Below, one piece after another: positions 1 through 56,097 of a stretch of DNA of 64,000 bases. Source of the DNA: Anisakis pegreffii (Eukaryota; Nematoda; Chromadorea; Rhabditida; Anisakidae). The position numbers were made by a program, and so were the translations under genes. Position 1 is the first letter of the stretch; the number at the start of each line of letters is the position of its first letter. The notes beneath the pieces are model-generated. The model worked only from the letters and a program-made list of their open reading frames with translations, was not told the origin of the DNA and ran no database searches. Where the stretch lies: NCBI GenBank assembly GCA_035041965.1, contig JAPYMA010000815.1, forward strand, positions 1-64,000. Direction: 5' to 3'.

Positions 1-3971
<3,971 letters not shown>

Positions 3972-6246
3972 CAATCGGTGGAATGGATGTGATGTCACTG
4001 AGATCTGTTATAACACAAAATCACTATGCAACTTTGAAGGTGTTACAACTACATTAAAATTCCAAGCAAACAATCGCAACAAATAAATCAAGCATTCCAT
4101 ATTACACCGTATAAGGAACGTTAAATGACTCTGAATAAACTTCTTTAAACACCTCTAACAGAATGCTAGCTTGTCTGAGTTGTCTGCATGCCTTTTGTTA
4201 CATTGCAATCTGTAATTCGTTACAGTCTCATATCATCCTAACCACGAACACATGTTCATGGAAAGTGCTTAGAAGCATGCACCTCTTTGCATCAAGGATA
4301 ACATCATTTCTTCATCAAACCTAGGAGAGTAGAACAATGTGTGAATCTGTAATAACTAGACTTCTTGAAATGAAACGAAAATATTCCAAACACATAGTAC
4401 GAATAATTTCCTCACCATTTCTTCCGCACTCCAAATCTTATGGACTGAGCTTCGGCTCCGGTGTCCTTGGTACGTATGAGAAGCCTAAAATAAATGACAG
4501 AAACCGAACACGATAATAGGGAATGGGTTCATAAAGAAGAAACAATGCGTTTTCACTATTAATCTGTCTGACAGGTTGAAACAGTCGGTGAGTAACCATA
4601 ACATGCATGTAGACTTTAGAGATCGACATCATTGAATATGTGTTTGGTATAACGATTGTGTTGGCCTACTTGAATGCTGTTCACCGAAAGTTCTGAATTA
4701 ATTCGTAGCAGTTGAACTAACACTAGGTTTTTGTTCGTATGAATTAAGAAACGACATTCACTTACATTGTATCAGAAGAAAATCGTTAGGTATCGCATAA
4801 AGGTATAATGACAGATGAAGTCGTAGTTGTAAAAAAATATTACTGAAGAGTTATCTCTTATCAGGAGTATTGATTGTGACCGTGTCGCGTTTTACAATCA
4901 AGCACAAATAAGCAATAAAATTTCATTGATGTCATTGAGCATGTTTACCGAACAGATTTGTTGATCCATAAACAAATTCAAAAAATCATTTCGATGAGTC
5001 AGTCGATTGATGATCTTCTCGATGATCTGATAACAACAAAGCGATTAGCGTTTGCTGATAGAAGCACCATTACGTTGACATTCATCAATGCTTCAATGAA
5101 TTTCACTCCGAAGACTGCCCAACAATAAGAGATGCTGCGGTATTATAAGTGAATTTCAAAAACACATGATATTGCCCCTCTAGGTCTGCATGCGACATGA
5201 TGAAATATTTCCATATTTACGGATTCATTATGATCAGCCGCTAGTTTCGTTGAACTTATTTCTTTCTGCTCAAAATCGTCCATCCGTGTTCTGTTCTCAG
5301 TTAGTCAGCCATATTTATGACTGACATTATTTGTAAAAGGCTTGCTCAACCGAAAAGATTTCGACGATGAAATTTTGGTAGCAGAGAATTTCGCGAGCCA
5401 CAAAAATAGAACGACAGTTCAAAACAACGAATTTTAGTTCACTCGGACAGTTCAAGTTTTAATTTCTTCACGATGATCGCCTCGTCGACAAAACTGTTTT
5501 TTTTTCGCAATTCTCAACGAGACTTGTAAACTGATCTGACACGATATCCAGATTATTACCTCTAAGTCAACTTGTCAGCAGTACCTTTTCTTAAACATAC
5601 ATATTTGAACTCAATCAAGCAAAAACGAAAAAAAAAATGAATTCGGAACACCAAAAATGAATTGAATTAGAGACAGCAAAACTTCTTAATCAACCAAAAT
5701 TTCGAAATATTTCAAAAAAGTGACGATAATTGACAGCATAACACCGAAGAGTATTTTGCCAGGAAACAATCTCAAAAAGAAAAAATTAAATCTTTAAAAG
5801 TAATGGGCAGCTATATTTAACATAGCTCTTTGATTGAAAATCATCTCGAACGTGCAACTGATAACGTTACATAATTGAAAAAGCATTAATTGATAATCTG
5901 CTCATTTGAGCAAATAAAATCATCATTTCAGACTCTTTCGCGTTTACAATCAGTCGCTTCTTAATAATTAAGAATGATCGTGCAGTCGTTTCAAATTCAT
6001 AATTGGTGATTTTATTGCAATTGATAATATTTTTAAGTACTCATTCCTGAAAACAGAAACTTTTAATCTAGGATGCTGATGGTAACAACGGGTATTCCGG
6101 CATAATGCTATGCTCACATGTTCTGTTCAGCAGCTGCGTATGAGATAACACAGCTGATCGAAGTTAGATCTGTGGGAAGAGATTGCTAACTTCATCCATT
6201 CCCGTTTCACCGATCTGCCTCATATCGCAAAATCTTTGAATTTCAG
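3972..6246. other. Intergenic region between genes A and B
   Basis: About 2.3 kb. The first 670 bases are a copy of the 3' flank of gene B (45485-46495). From about 4650 to 6240 I see AT-rich sequence with no convincing exon, RNA gene or repeat. The promoter of gene B presumably lies here, but no TATA box or initiator could be singled out. The spacing is too long for the roughly 100-bp gaps typical of nematode operons. Confidence 0.5.
4082..4087 (+). promoter_or_regulatory. Putative polyadenylation signal of gene A (AATAAA)
   Basis: Canonical AATAAA about 110 bases after the stop codon of gene A. The same hexamer in the same context lies at 45625-45630 behind gene B. The site is inferred from the motif only. 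Confidence 0.45.
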
Positions 6247-6251
6247 GCGAA
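6241..6251 (+). promoter_or_regulatory. Probable spliced-leader trans-splice acceptor of gene B
   Basis: TTTCAG (6241-6246) is followed by only GCGAA before the ATG at 6252. A strong 3' splice site a few bases before a start codon with no obvious upstream exon is the usual picture of SL trans-splicing in nematodes. An ordinary 5'-UTR intron is the alternative. Confidence 0.55.
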
Positions 6252-45484
<39,233 letters not shown>

Positions 45485-45624
45485 CAATCGGTGGAATGGA
45501 TGTGATGTCACTGAGATCTGTTATAACAAAAAATCACTATGTAACTTTCGTATTATCACAAAATCACTATGTAACTTTGTACGTATTACAATCACATAAA
45601 AATTCCAAGCAAATAATCGCAACA

Positions 45625-45630
45625 AATAAA
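45625..45630 (+). promoter_or_regulatory. Putative polyadenylation signal of gene B (AATAAA)
   Basis: AATAAA about 140 bases after the stop codon, in a context shared with the signal behind gene A. Motif evidence only. Confidence 0.45.
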
Positions 45631-45660
45631 TCAAACATTCCATATTACATCGTGTAAGGT

Positions 45661-45885
45661 AGTGATGGGGTCGGAACGAAATAACGAAATTTTGTCATTC
45701 CGGCAGTCGGAATTCCGACCGACTTCTTAAACTGTTCGGTCGGAATGCGATTAAATTGGCATTTTGCCGTTCCGACAGTCGGAATTCCGGCCGAATTGGC
45801 ATTTCGCCGTTCCGACAGTCAGATTTCCGAATTCTGACCGAAATTGTCGGATTTTTCCTACTGACTGTCGGCTGGATCATTGACT
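45661..45885. repeat. GTCGGAAT-rich inverted/tandem repeat block
   Basis: A block absent from the otherwise matching flank of gene A. It starts TAGTGATGGGGTCGGAA, which resembles a hAT terminus, and holds several copies of GTCGGAATTCCGAC-like palindromes, including the pair ATTCCGACCGA / TCGGTCGGAAT and two units of a GGCATTT(T/C)GCCGTTCCGACAG repeat. No matching right terminus is seen, so it may be a truncated non-autonomous element. Confidence 0.6.
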
Positions 45886-46499
45886 TTGAACAAACTTCTT
45901 TAAACACATCTATTAGATTGCTAGCTTGTCAGAGTAGTCTGCATGCCATTTGTTACATTACAATCTGTAATTCATTATAGTCTCTCATCATCTTAACCAC
46001 AAAGGCCTTTGTGTTCATAGAGAGTACTTAGAAGCAAAAACCTCTTTGCACCTAGAATAAAATCATTTCGTCATCAAACCTAGGAGGGTAGAATAAACCT
46101 GTATTGAGGATAACATTATTTCTTCATCAAAGCTAGGGTCGAACAATGTATGAACCTATTTCTCCCACATAGTTCTGGTAATAACTAGACTATCTCTTCC
46201 TCTTCTGTTCGTTATCGAAACGACTTCTTGAAATGAACCGAAAATATTCCAGACACGTAACAGTACGAATAATTTCCTCACCATTTCTTCTGAACTCTAA
46301 ACCGTTTGGACTGAACTTCGGCTACGGTGTCCTTGGTATATATGAGAAGCCCAAAATAAATGGCAGAACCCCAACACGACAATAGGGAATGGGTTCATAA
46401 GAAAGAACCAATGCATTTTCACTATCACTTGGTCTGTTAGTAACCAAAATATGTATGGGGACTTTAGGCATCGAGATCATTCAGTGTGTGTTTCTGTGT

Positions 46500-49400
46500 A
46501 AATTGTCCATCGAAAACGAATCAAAACAGAATTTGTGGTTCATGACATTGCAATTTAGTTGCTTTTTGTTCGCTGATGAATGTTCAGAATGAGTTTCGCG
46601 TACTCAAACGTCTTAAGGGTTCACTCTCGATATTGAACAAATGATGATAATACTATTGAAGCAATGCTCAAAACTAGTTCAAAAGAGAACTACATTGAGC
46701 AGAGTTCGTCTCCAATATTTCAATCGTAATTTCCAATATTTCAACCATGTCAATATGATTTATCCACTTCGAATAACATTGAAGAAAACGACTCAAATTG
46801 CGGCAGATCGTGAATGTCGTTATAACGTGAATAAGTTCAGTTGTATTAATCAAGTATAACACCGTTTTTGTTCAGTATGATTCTACTTTGACAAAATTAT
46901 GATATGAATGATCGTATGGGAGTTCATATACAATTATGTACATTCCGCTCGACATGTTTCATTCGAGAGGTTGCGGTTGCAGCAGGAATCATCACAAAGT
47001 ATTCAACCACTTTATAACTCACAAATTTGGTTTATGTGCTAGATCGGAAAATGCAGTTCAGGCTTTATGGAATGCATGAATAACGATAATGATTCCTTTG
47101 ACGACTAGCATTGGCCCAACCAACTGAACACTGACTACACACGCTCTGGCTGAATAAATATGTTGAACTATAAATCGATCAAGGATGTAGTTTTGCACGT
47201 TCGGGATGAAAAAGCAACAGTTTTATATCATCACATCTAAATTATCATGATCATGCACAATTCACTGACAAAAGTTTATAAATGACATGAAGAGTAGCGT
47301 GAACATCCTTTTCAGTGGTAATACCAGAGAAATAACAAAAAAAATACAAACCTCAGAATCACCGACGACCCCGAACACTATCTAACAAAAAGCGAAAAAG
47401 TCGAAATATTGCTTTTTGCTTATTTACTCATTGTTAGTGAGTTCAAAATCGATGGGATAATGCCTTACCGATAAACAATAGTTAATAGAAATTTTTGAAG
47501 AGTAATGAATCACTGTTTAGTAATATTTCAATAACTTTTTGTGATTTTGAAAGTTAATTCGCAAAAGGAATGAACATTTGGTTCGAGTCGATTTCACTCA
47601 AGAAAATCTATTGAAACATAAAAGCTGAGCTTTGAGGACGCCTCTGGTTATACGCTGTTTCGGAGTGTCCTTGATCACTAAAGAAGGCTTGCAAAAACAA
47701 AACAACCTATTGGATTGCTTTATTCGATGTGAAGTGTCACAAACAGTTTGGGATATAATCAATGCTTTTCCGAAGAATGTATCAGTTTTGTGAATTTGTT
47801 GCAAAATATATCAATTCGACTGTAATTTATTTATTTTCAATCGGCATTCTGTAGAAGAAATGTTATTTTGTTGTTAATCGTCGTTCAGCTGATGAAATCG
47901 TTCCAGAATCATTCGAAGAAATTATCAAATATAACAGAAACTGATCAATAATCTTCTTTCTGTGGTTTTCCATCTTTCCATTCCGTTATTTTTATTGTTG
48001 GTGGATGAGCACGATGCTTCATTATCGCCTTCGTTTCACCCTGAATTCGCTTATGAAAAACAAATTCTTCTTGGTGAAGATAAGAAGGCTGGAAATATCG
48101 TTTCAACCACATTAAATGAACGATTAAACACGAAACGCATATTATCTGTTTTCGTAATGAGAACTGACAAATAATTTTCTTAATTCATTTTCTTACTTTG
48201 GCACATTTTCGAACAATTCGAGCTGCAAGTTGAGAGAAGCGTACATATGTGATACCAGCCAATCGCCAATAAGTCATTTTAATCAAACACCAAATTCGTT
48301 CGCTATTTCAACTGAAAGTAACGTCAAATTGAACATTCGAAATGGTTCAACGGAGAATATTGCGAGCAATTATTCAATAAATCTAAGAGCAAGAAATTCA
48401 ACAGTATAAGATTCTCATTTTTATAATATCCCACACTGAGCAAAACGAATACACAACGAATAACACTAAAAAATGTGTTGCAATAAAATTCGAAAGATTT
48501 TCAATGCTTTAGGAATCGACGCAGAGGCAAAAGAACTGATTCGTAGTCAAGCTGAATGAGACGTGTTCGTTTGTGGTTCATTTACATTGATAGTGGGAAA
48601 TGTAAAGATAAATTGCAATTTCTCGTAAACAGCTAGTAGGTCATCTTTTGCCTCATTTGAAAACAACCTAGCTGGACACCATTCTTTCAACAATAATACA
48701 GTCGTCTGAAAATTTCCTTAGATGCAATGAAAACATCAGCAAAATAAAACGACATAATTTCACTGTCTTGGCAAACACCAAAATAGAATAAAACGTGACG
48801 CAAAGACAGCTCGTAGGTTCAGATGTAAGTTCATCAGACAGAAAACAAATTTGACTGTGGTTAGGAATAAACACTGAACCAGTTCACGATGAAATTAACG
48901 AGAAGTTTTCATTCAATTAAAATTTTGAAACAGACTGGGGAATAGATTGGTTTGTAAAAATCAATATCATGCAAAAGGCATTAACTGAACAATTCATATC
49001 AAGACAGTGCTTGTTGTGGTTTTTTCTATTGATAGCAAACAAAATCCAGCTCATTGATAAGATTGCATTTAGCATTTTGTTTTTGCTCTCTACTGTTTCA
49101 TGCATTTCTCACCGCCTTTTTATGAACACCTGCAACCAACCGTTGCATGAATATGGCACCGTTCATAACATAATCAACACCAAAGAATTGCATGAGATAA
49201 TAGCGGCAGTTGGAATTCAAGAACGTTAATTGATCATTACCAGTGATAGAGGAGTTTTAAAAAGGGCACTACTCACTTTTTGCTCACGATGGAAGCAGAA
49301 ATTTTTGAGTCGCTCTTGTTGACTGCTCATGAAACTACCCAGAGTTGTCCGCTCACTGCCGCGTCAAAATTGCACCTACGGTTGTTCACTCACTTCTCAT

Positions 49401-50237
49401 GCTCACGTTTCGCCCATATACTCGTGAGTCTCTCAATCAAAGTTGCTTAATGACAACTGTCTTCGACCTGCATCAACATCTTTCAAATATGACTGTGAAT
49501 GGCTCATCCGAAACTGGAACACCTAAAAAGTTCGGATTACAGTCTCCTGTATCATTCAACTAACTAATTCAGTCTTGCTAGATCAACTTCACCGCTATTA
49601 TCAGTACTAGACTTAAGAGATCACTCATGGCCGTTCGACGGTTAGTTTGAATCGTTTGACTGGCACCGTTCCGCTTACATTTTGGATTCTCCCGAAAAAT
49701 GATCATGAGTAATCATTTGCTAGCAAAAATTACGATGAGCAACCACCAAATTCCATCATCCGGATTGTTCCACACACCTGAAAATATCCACATCATTTTT
49801 ATTTTTGATGCAATCGTGAGCACTCGACTATGCCATTTAGGATGATAAATTATTCAATGCAATCAGGAATATTCCAGTGTGATGGCTGAGAAGAATTACG
49901 AAGTGACGAAAGTTCTAAATTTGGTGAGCTTTGAACGTTTTCGGAAATAACGATAACATTTAGCAAATAAAACCTGCATATAGGGCATCGAATACAATAA
50001 TATTTGAATCTGTTATTGCTAGTAACACTAGTATAACCAAAATTCGCATTCATTATTGCTCCTTTCGTTGCACTTTCGACAGGATGCTCAAAATGTTCCC
50101 TATTCAGAGAATCGTCTCTCCATTTTTTTTGAACCGGCCAAACCAATTTGAACCAAATCTGTGACCGGAAAATAATGCTTTAAGTCGAAAATACCGCGAT
50201 GAATGACCACCACTGGGAGTGGAGCAGTAGCGTTGAA
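46500..50237. other. No gene recognised
   Basis: AT-rich sequence with short open frames on both strands. None shows a recognisable domain. One frame at 47962-48174 begins with a hydrophobic stretch like a signal peptide, but nothing else supports it. No RNA gene was recognised by eye. Confidence 0.4.
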
Positions 50238-51825
50238 GTCTTCTCAGGTTTGTCCGGAAACATATTGATGTTTATACGTCATTCGATTGAGCAGAATATC
50301 TTCTTTCAAAAAATGTAAAGGATGTTTAGAAATTCTCGCTCTCTGAGGAGAAATAGCAATTTTTGTGATGCTATACAGGTTAGCACATTCAAGCCTACAG
50401 TACCCTCAGCTTTGACCAGTAACATATCAATTTCTTCACACAAATCGATGGAACAGAATCTCTGGATTCAGAAATATACATTTTTTGTCGAGCGATTTTG
50501 CTTCGTTGAGGAGTTCTAGCTATTTTAATAAAGTTGTCTCAACTAGTGCTGAGGTGCTCATTGTTCTGCATTTGCTCACTATAGATCAATGGATGCAATG
50601 CAATAGTATAGAAATTAAGTTTGATACATTCAAGCCAACCGTCTTCTCAGGTTTGTCCGGAAACATATTGATGTTTATACGTCATTCGATTGAGCAAAAT
50701 GTCTTCTTTCAAAAAATGTAAAGGTTGTTTAGAAATTCTCACTCTCTGAGGAGATGTAGCAATTTTTGTGATGCTATACGGGTTAGCACATTCAAGCCTA
50801 CAGTACCCTCAGCTTTGACCAGTAACATATCAATTTCTTCACACCAATCGATCGAACAGAATCTCTGGATTCAGAAATGTATATATTTTGTCGAGCGATT
50901 TTGCTTCGTTGAGGAGTTCTAGCTATTTTAATAAAGTTGTCTCAACTAGTGCTGAGGTGCTCATTGTTCTGCATTTGCTCACTATAGATCAATGGATTCA
51001 ATGCAATAGTATAGAAATTAAGTTTGATACATTCAAGCCAACCGTCTTCTCAGGTTTGTCCGGAAACATATTGATGTTTATACGTCATTCGATTGAGCAA
51101 AATGTCTTCTTTCAAAAAATGTAAAGGTTGTTTAGAAATTCTCACTCTCTGAGGAGATGTAGCAATTTTTGTGATGCTATACGGGTTAGCACATTCAAGC
51201 CTACAGTACCCTCAGCTTTGACCAGTAACATATCAATTTCTTCACACCAATCGATCGAACAGAATCTCTGGATTCAGAAATGTATATATTTTGTCGAGCG
51301 ATTTTGCTTCGTTGAGGAGTTCTAGATATTTTAATAAAGTTGTCTCAGCTAGTGCTGAGGTGCTCATTGTTATGCATTTGCTCATTATAGATCAATGGAT
51401 GCAATGCAATAGTATAGAAATTAAGTTTGATACATTCAAGCCAACCGTCTTCTCAGGTTTGTCCGGAAACATATTGATGTTTATACGTCATTCGATTGAG
51501 CAAAATGTCTTCTTTCAAAAAATGTAAAGGTTGTTTAGAAATTCTCACTCTCTGAGGAGATATAGCAATTTTTGTGATGCTATACGGGTTAGCACATTCA
51601 AGCCTACAGTACCCTCAGCTTTGACCAGTAACATATCAATTTCTTCACACCAATCGATCGAACAGAATCTCTGGATTCAGAAATATATATATTTTGTCGA
51701 GCGATTTTGCTTCGTTGAGGACTTCTAGCTATTTTAATAAAGTTGTCTCAACTAGTGCTGAGGTGCTCATTGTTCTGCATTTGCTCACTATAGATCAATG
51801 GATGCAATGCAATAGTGTAGAAATT
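50238..51825. repeat. Tandem array: 403-bp unit, about 3.9 copies
   Basis: Landmarks recur at exactly 403-base steps (50322, 50725, 51128, 51531), with only a few differences between copies. Each unit is itself made of two diverged halves of about 200 bases, seen as two related frames sharing the pattern FKPTV...IEQN. Since 403 is not a multiple of three the frame rotates from copy to copy, so the array cannot be one continuous coding repeat. It would have to be non-coding or exons with introns. The array stops just before a C-type-lectin-like fragment. Confidence 0.9.
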
Positions 51826-51892
51826 TTAGTTGGAGTATCTCTCCCCATTCCCATTCAGAACGTTTATTTAAATGAATTTCAGTTTGTCCAAA

Positions 51893-52064
51893 ACCTCAGC
51901 ATGGACTGGGCTCATGTAGATGCTCACTGTCGGAAAAGGAAAAGGAATAGCTAGGCGACATTGGAAGAAATTTTGGAGCATCATCTAAATCATCGCAATA
52001 TTGGGGTGCTTGGATTGGAAGTTATGAAGCTGGTGGGGCTTGGCAACGGTCTGATGGAACTCAG
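51893..52064 (+). pseudogene. C-type lectin-like domain fragment, apparently broken
   Basis: One frame reads FVQNLSMDWAHVDAHC, like the start of a C-type lectin domain. After a TAG, another frame reads ATLEEILEHH, and a third reads YWGAWIGSYEAGG then AWQRSDGTQ, like the WIG...WSDGT core, ending at a GTAAAA donor. The order and spacing fit one lectin domain, but a stop and a frame change separate the parts, with no introns to explain them. Sequencing error or a chance resemblance is possible. The downstream half (calcium-binding loop, last cysteines) was not found with confidence. Confidence 0.45.
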
Positions 52065-52598
52065 GTAAAACGCTTTCAAAAATTGATTCATTTCCGAATG
52101 AGCATAATCAGGAATTTTGAAATTCAAGAAGATTCACTAATCGAAGCAATGGAACTTGCAGAATTATTGTCACCAGTTCAACCATGTTGCATTTGAATCG
52201 TACTATTGGGGCCCCCTGCATTTTGCAGGGAAACGGATGTGGTGTTCTGAGAACATTTATCGCACTCTATTCAAACGTGACTATAGTAACCGGATTCTGC
52301 TTTCGTGGGCAAATGTCAAGTGCACGATAGTTGTTCAAAATGCGATGGGCAACGAAGAGTTTAGGAAGAGGCGATCTGAGCCAATATCCGTTCACTTCTG
52401 AACCTCATCAATGCTGGCATATGAATTTCAGCGTTGATTTATTGTAATAAAACAAAACAATTAGTAATATGAATAGAACAATTTGATTAGACTCATAACA
52501 TTCATCGCATTGCAAAATAAGAAACGCTTAAAAAACGCACAAAAAAATAAATCAAAATAAAACGTAATGTAGTAATATTTCACCAAAGTTGTTACATC

Positions 52599-53069
52599 TA
52601 GTGTTCGTCGGGGAACGGGCTCCCCATCGGGGACCCCGGCAGGGAACGCGGGGAGCGCCCCCCCTGCGTAATTTCCTCCCCGACCTTTTCTCGGGGATCC
52701 CCCCGGCCAGTTTCACTCCCTGTCCTCCCCGACGGGGAGCGCAAACCTTGGCGAATATCGCGAGCAATCAACTGAAAATGGTGAAAGACCACTGCAACAC
52801 TTTCAATATTGTCCTGTTGTTTGTTTTGAAATGTGAGTGTAAGGTGCACTTGAAAGAAAACTACCTAAACAAAGAAGAAAATTCTTGAAAAAATTGAAAT
52901 TTTGTTTAAAAATGCTTCCCGTCCTCCCCGTCGGGGAGCGGTCATTACCCGACGGGGTCCTTCCCGCGCAATTTGCTCCCCCGCTTTTTTGCGAGAACCC
53001 CTTCGTCCGATTTACTCCCCGCGAGGTCTCCTTTCCCCCGTGCGAAAAACTGCTCCCCGACGAACACTA
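52599..53069. mobile_element. GC-rich hAT-type MITE, 471 bp, perfect TIRs and 8-bp TSD
   Basis: Starts TAGTGTTCGTCGGGGA and ends with its exact reverse complement, flanked by GTTACATC on both sides (52591-52598, 53070-53077). Two GC-rich arms in the same orientation, each resembling the 171-bp copy at 35403, enclose about 150 bases of AT-rich filler. It looks like two element copies joined, one lacking its right end and one its left. No transposase frame. The intact ends and duplication point to a recent insertion. Confidence 0.88.
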
Positions 53070-53077
53070 GTTACATC

Positions 53078-55377
53078 ACGTAAACAACCATCAAAGTAAT
53101 GAAGCGTTGACTTCCAATGCTTTACTACTCACTTACATCACGTGAATGATCATCACAAATGAACAAATGCATTAAAAAGAGATCAAAGATGTATTTACTT
53201 AAAAAAGCCGGCAGCAGAAACAACAAATGATGCCTACTAAAGCCTAACCTTGAGATATATCAGTGGATTCAGAAAGTTTCTGACTTTCTCACAAAAGCGG
53301 GTGTACCTTAACTTTGGAATCAAACCAAAGATGAATGCGAATTTACTGAAACAAACCGAAGATGAACCTCAACCTTTAATTCGTTCGAATGTCGGAACAT
53401 CATCCTAAGAGCGAAATCGGTTATAAGAATGATCAAAGAGCAACTGAAGAGCCAAACATGAAGTACTGTTCATTATTCTATTGCAGATCGCTCGATAAGG
53501 AATGAGTAAACCCAATGATCAGGTATTCTCAGCATTCGAATACTTTTAATGAATAAATGCTCAATAAGGAATTCTTCAATCCAGCTGCTATAATCTTTTG
53601 GAAATATGTTTAATCCAAAATGTGAAATCTTCTCCAAGAAGTAGTAAAAAGTGATGCAATGAATGAATGTTAATTAAGTCAAAGAATGACTGAGGAATGC
53701 TTATTCAGTTTCTCTCGAGCATAATTTCGGCAGGTAATTTGGTTCTGGTTGAACATCGCTACAGCCAAACAAAAAATGATGGGAGTTGCTTGTGAACATA
53801 CAATTATAAGATCGAAGCGATTCTTCTCGATTTCGATGTTCTTTTTGGCTTCGTTTGGAGCCATACAAACATCGATAAACCAAATAAAATGAATAAACCA
53901 ATGAAGAACATTTCAATTCCAAGAAATATAAAAAATGTCGACGACCATCGGTGTTGTCCACTAGACCTTAAAAGTAATCATAAATAGCAGAGTATGTGAG
54001 TGATCAAAGGATAAACATGCATAAAGCATAAATCTGAATTCAACTAATAGCAAATTTTTCACCATTTTGGAAAGCAAATGTTTGAAACCTTCGGCAAATA
54101 TTCGAAGCTAACAGTAGTTGACTTCACTGAAGAAAGTACTGTAAGTGAATTGATACAACAAAAAGGATGAAATCAAAAGCATACAACAGAAATGGTGCGA
54201 TTGTCAAATTGAGATTATTTTCGTGAGCCCCAATGCAACAGTTTGAAAAAGGAAAAATATCGCATTCAAATGTTAAAATATGTTCACTTTCATTGTTTTC
54301 TGCGTTTCTCACCGGTGAATAAAGACTTCTAAATAATCTACATCACAGGTGAGCACTGCTTCCTTGCCAATACAAATTTTCATAATTATGAGTATGTGAG
54401 TGATTGAGAGACGGAGCCGAAAATACACTGTTCTGAATAGGGTTATTACATGGTTCAACGCGATAGTGTATGAATACGCAATATGGTTAGCCTACCATGA
54501 ATTTGAATTCGTTATTGAAGTGCTGAATGCATTTAAGAACTCGTCCTCCGTTAAGTTATACTCACTGCTCATCGAATACTCGACCAGCGACTGGGTATTG
54601 TTTATGATATGTGAGTCAGATGAATCATCTGATGCACCTTCAACATACTGACCGATGCTGTCACCTCAAATGTCAACGTTTGTCGTCATAACCCAAAACT
54701 TTGGATTGTTGAAGCTTCTGTCACAGCAGATGGAGTGCTTCTCAGCTGTTTAGGAACAGAAACGATAGTACAGTCATTCCCGGTTAATGACACGCATTCT
54801 ACAGGAGAAAATGATGGATGAAGAATTTTTTAAAGCGTAAATTCCGTGTGAACATGCTAACGGTAAGTGCAATAAGAAACCAATCCTGAGGAATGATATT
54901 TGCAAGGCGTTTTTTTGTCAGTGAACAGTGGTTGAGTGCGAGTGCTTGGATGGACTGTGGGAGTATTAAGGGGCTCGTTTCATTTACTGAGGACATCGGA
55001 AGGGATTCGGTTGATCGGTGAATAAATTATCGAGTACTTAGAGAGTAGATTGCTCTTGACTGCATCGCAATGAATTTTATTCGCATTGATGTATGTCTGC
55101 TATTTCTTGATTGTCTCATTTTTGAATAGCTACACATTGCCCATTATTCATCTGACATGTCAGCCTCTTTTTTCAACGTATTGGATTTTGATGGATGCAT
55201 CTATTTGAGAATTTTTGAAAGATTGAAAAAATCATCCGACAGCTTAGAAAGATGGAGTGTTCCTTGTCACATTTAGTTCCTCTTTCCGATTCACTACCCG
55301 CTGACCACATTAAATCATCATGTCTCAGTCTGAATGATAGAATCATGCAAAATATTACTACCAACATCATATTTCAA
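53078..55377. other. No gene recognised
   Basis: AT-rich, gene-poor stretch. Open frames up to 86 codons exist on both strands without recognisable motifs. No convincing splice-linked exon set was found. Confidence 0.4.
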
Positions 55378-55608
55378 CTAACTATGAAGTATGGCGGTTT
55401 TGATTCGAATGAACGGTTTGCTCCCGTAATTTCGTAGCCAGTTAACATCTTTTAAGGCAACACAACATCGCTTTTCATTGTGATCAGTTCCGATAGATAT
55501 GTCATCCTCATTCAGCCTCATCCATTTATACATCATCCTCCATCGTTCACCAACATTAAAATCAATGCCGTCCTTGTCAATTATAATCTGTAAATCATAC
55601 TGTCTCAC
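55378..55608 (-). CDS. Putative exon or small ORF, unknown function
   Basis: A 76-codon frame on the minus strand with balanced, Trp- and charge-rich composition (for example NVGERWRMMYKWM, DVNWLRNYG) and few low-complexity residues, so it looks more protein-like than its neighbours. No domain recognised and no splice partners established. The plus strand has a competing frame at 55252-55437. Confidence 0.25.
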   Translation of the reverse strand: MRQYDLQIIIDKDGIDFNVGERWRMMYKWMRLNEDDISIGTDHNEKRCCVALKDVNWLRNYGSKPFIRIKTAILHS

Positions 55609-56097
55609 TTATCTATTGTCATAGTTTCGTTCACAAATTATAATGAATTTATGTTTTCTGGTTTACAAGTTAGCGCATATGCTAATTCGTTCATTTAGTA
55701 TAATGAGCCAGTTGATCTAGATATTTATTTCTTCATATGTTACTTTAGCTTATAACTTACTAGTTAGACCATTTGACTGTGAGCGGTTCACGTGCGTTTA
55801 ATTGCTGTCGTTTAAAATCAGATGAGTAATCTTGAGGATATTCATTAAATTAGATTTATTTGAATAAATTGATGAAGCAACTGGATTCGTAGGGGACGGC
55901 TTGAGAATTGCTTGTGAGAACTGCTCTTGCAAATGGAGCGTAAAAGAACTGAGGGACTGAGAAATAAGCAGAGTAACATATTAATCGAATTCATTTCATA
56001 ATGGTTCATTCAACTAGAGAACGTGCTAACAGCAGACGTACCAATGGCAAAATAGTGGGAATCAACATATGCAAACATTTTATAGCTCTCATCGCAG

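Noticed and set aside
50238..51825. CRISPR array or protein with long repeats
   Set aside because: The unit is 403 bases with no repeat-spacer alternation, and the frame rotates between units. The window is eukaryotic.
52589..53099. Open frames over the second GC-rich element
   Set aside because: Same cause. The element has terminal repeats and a target duplication and carries no transposase.
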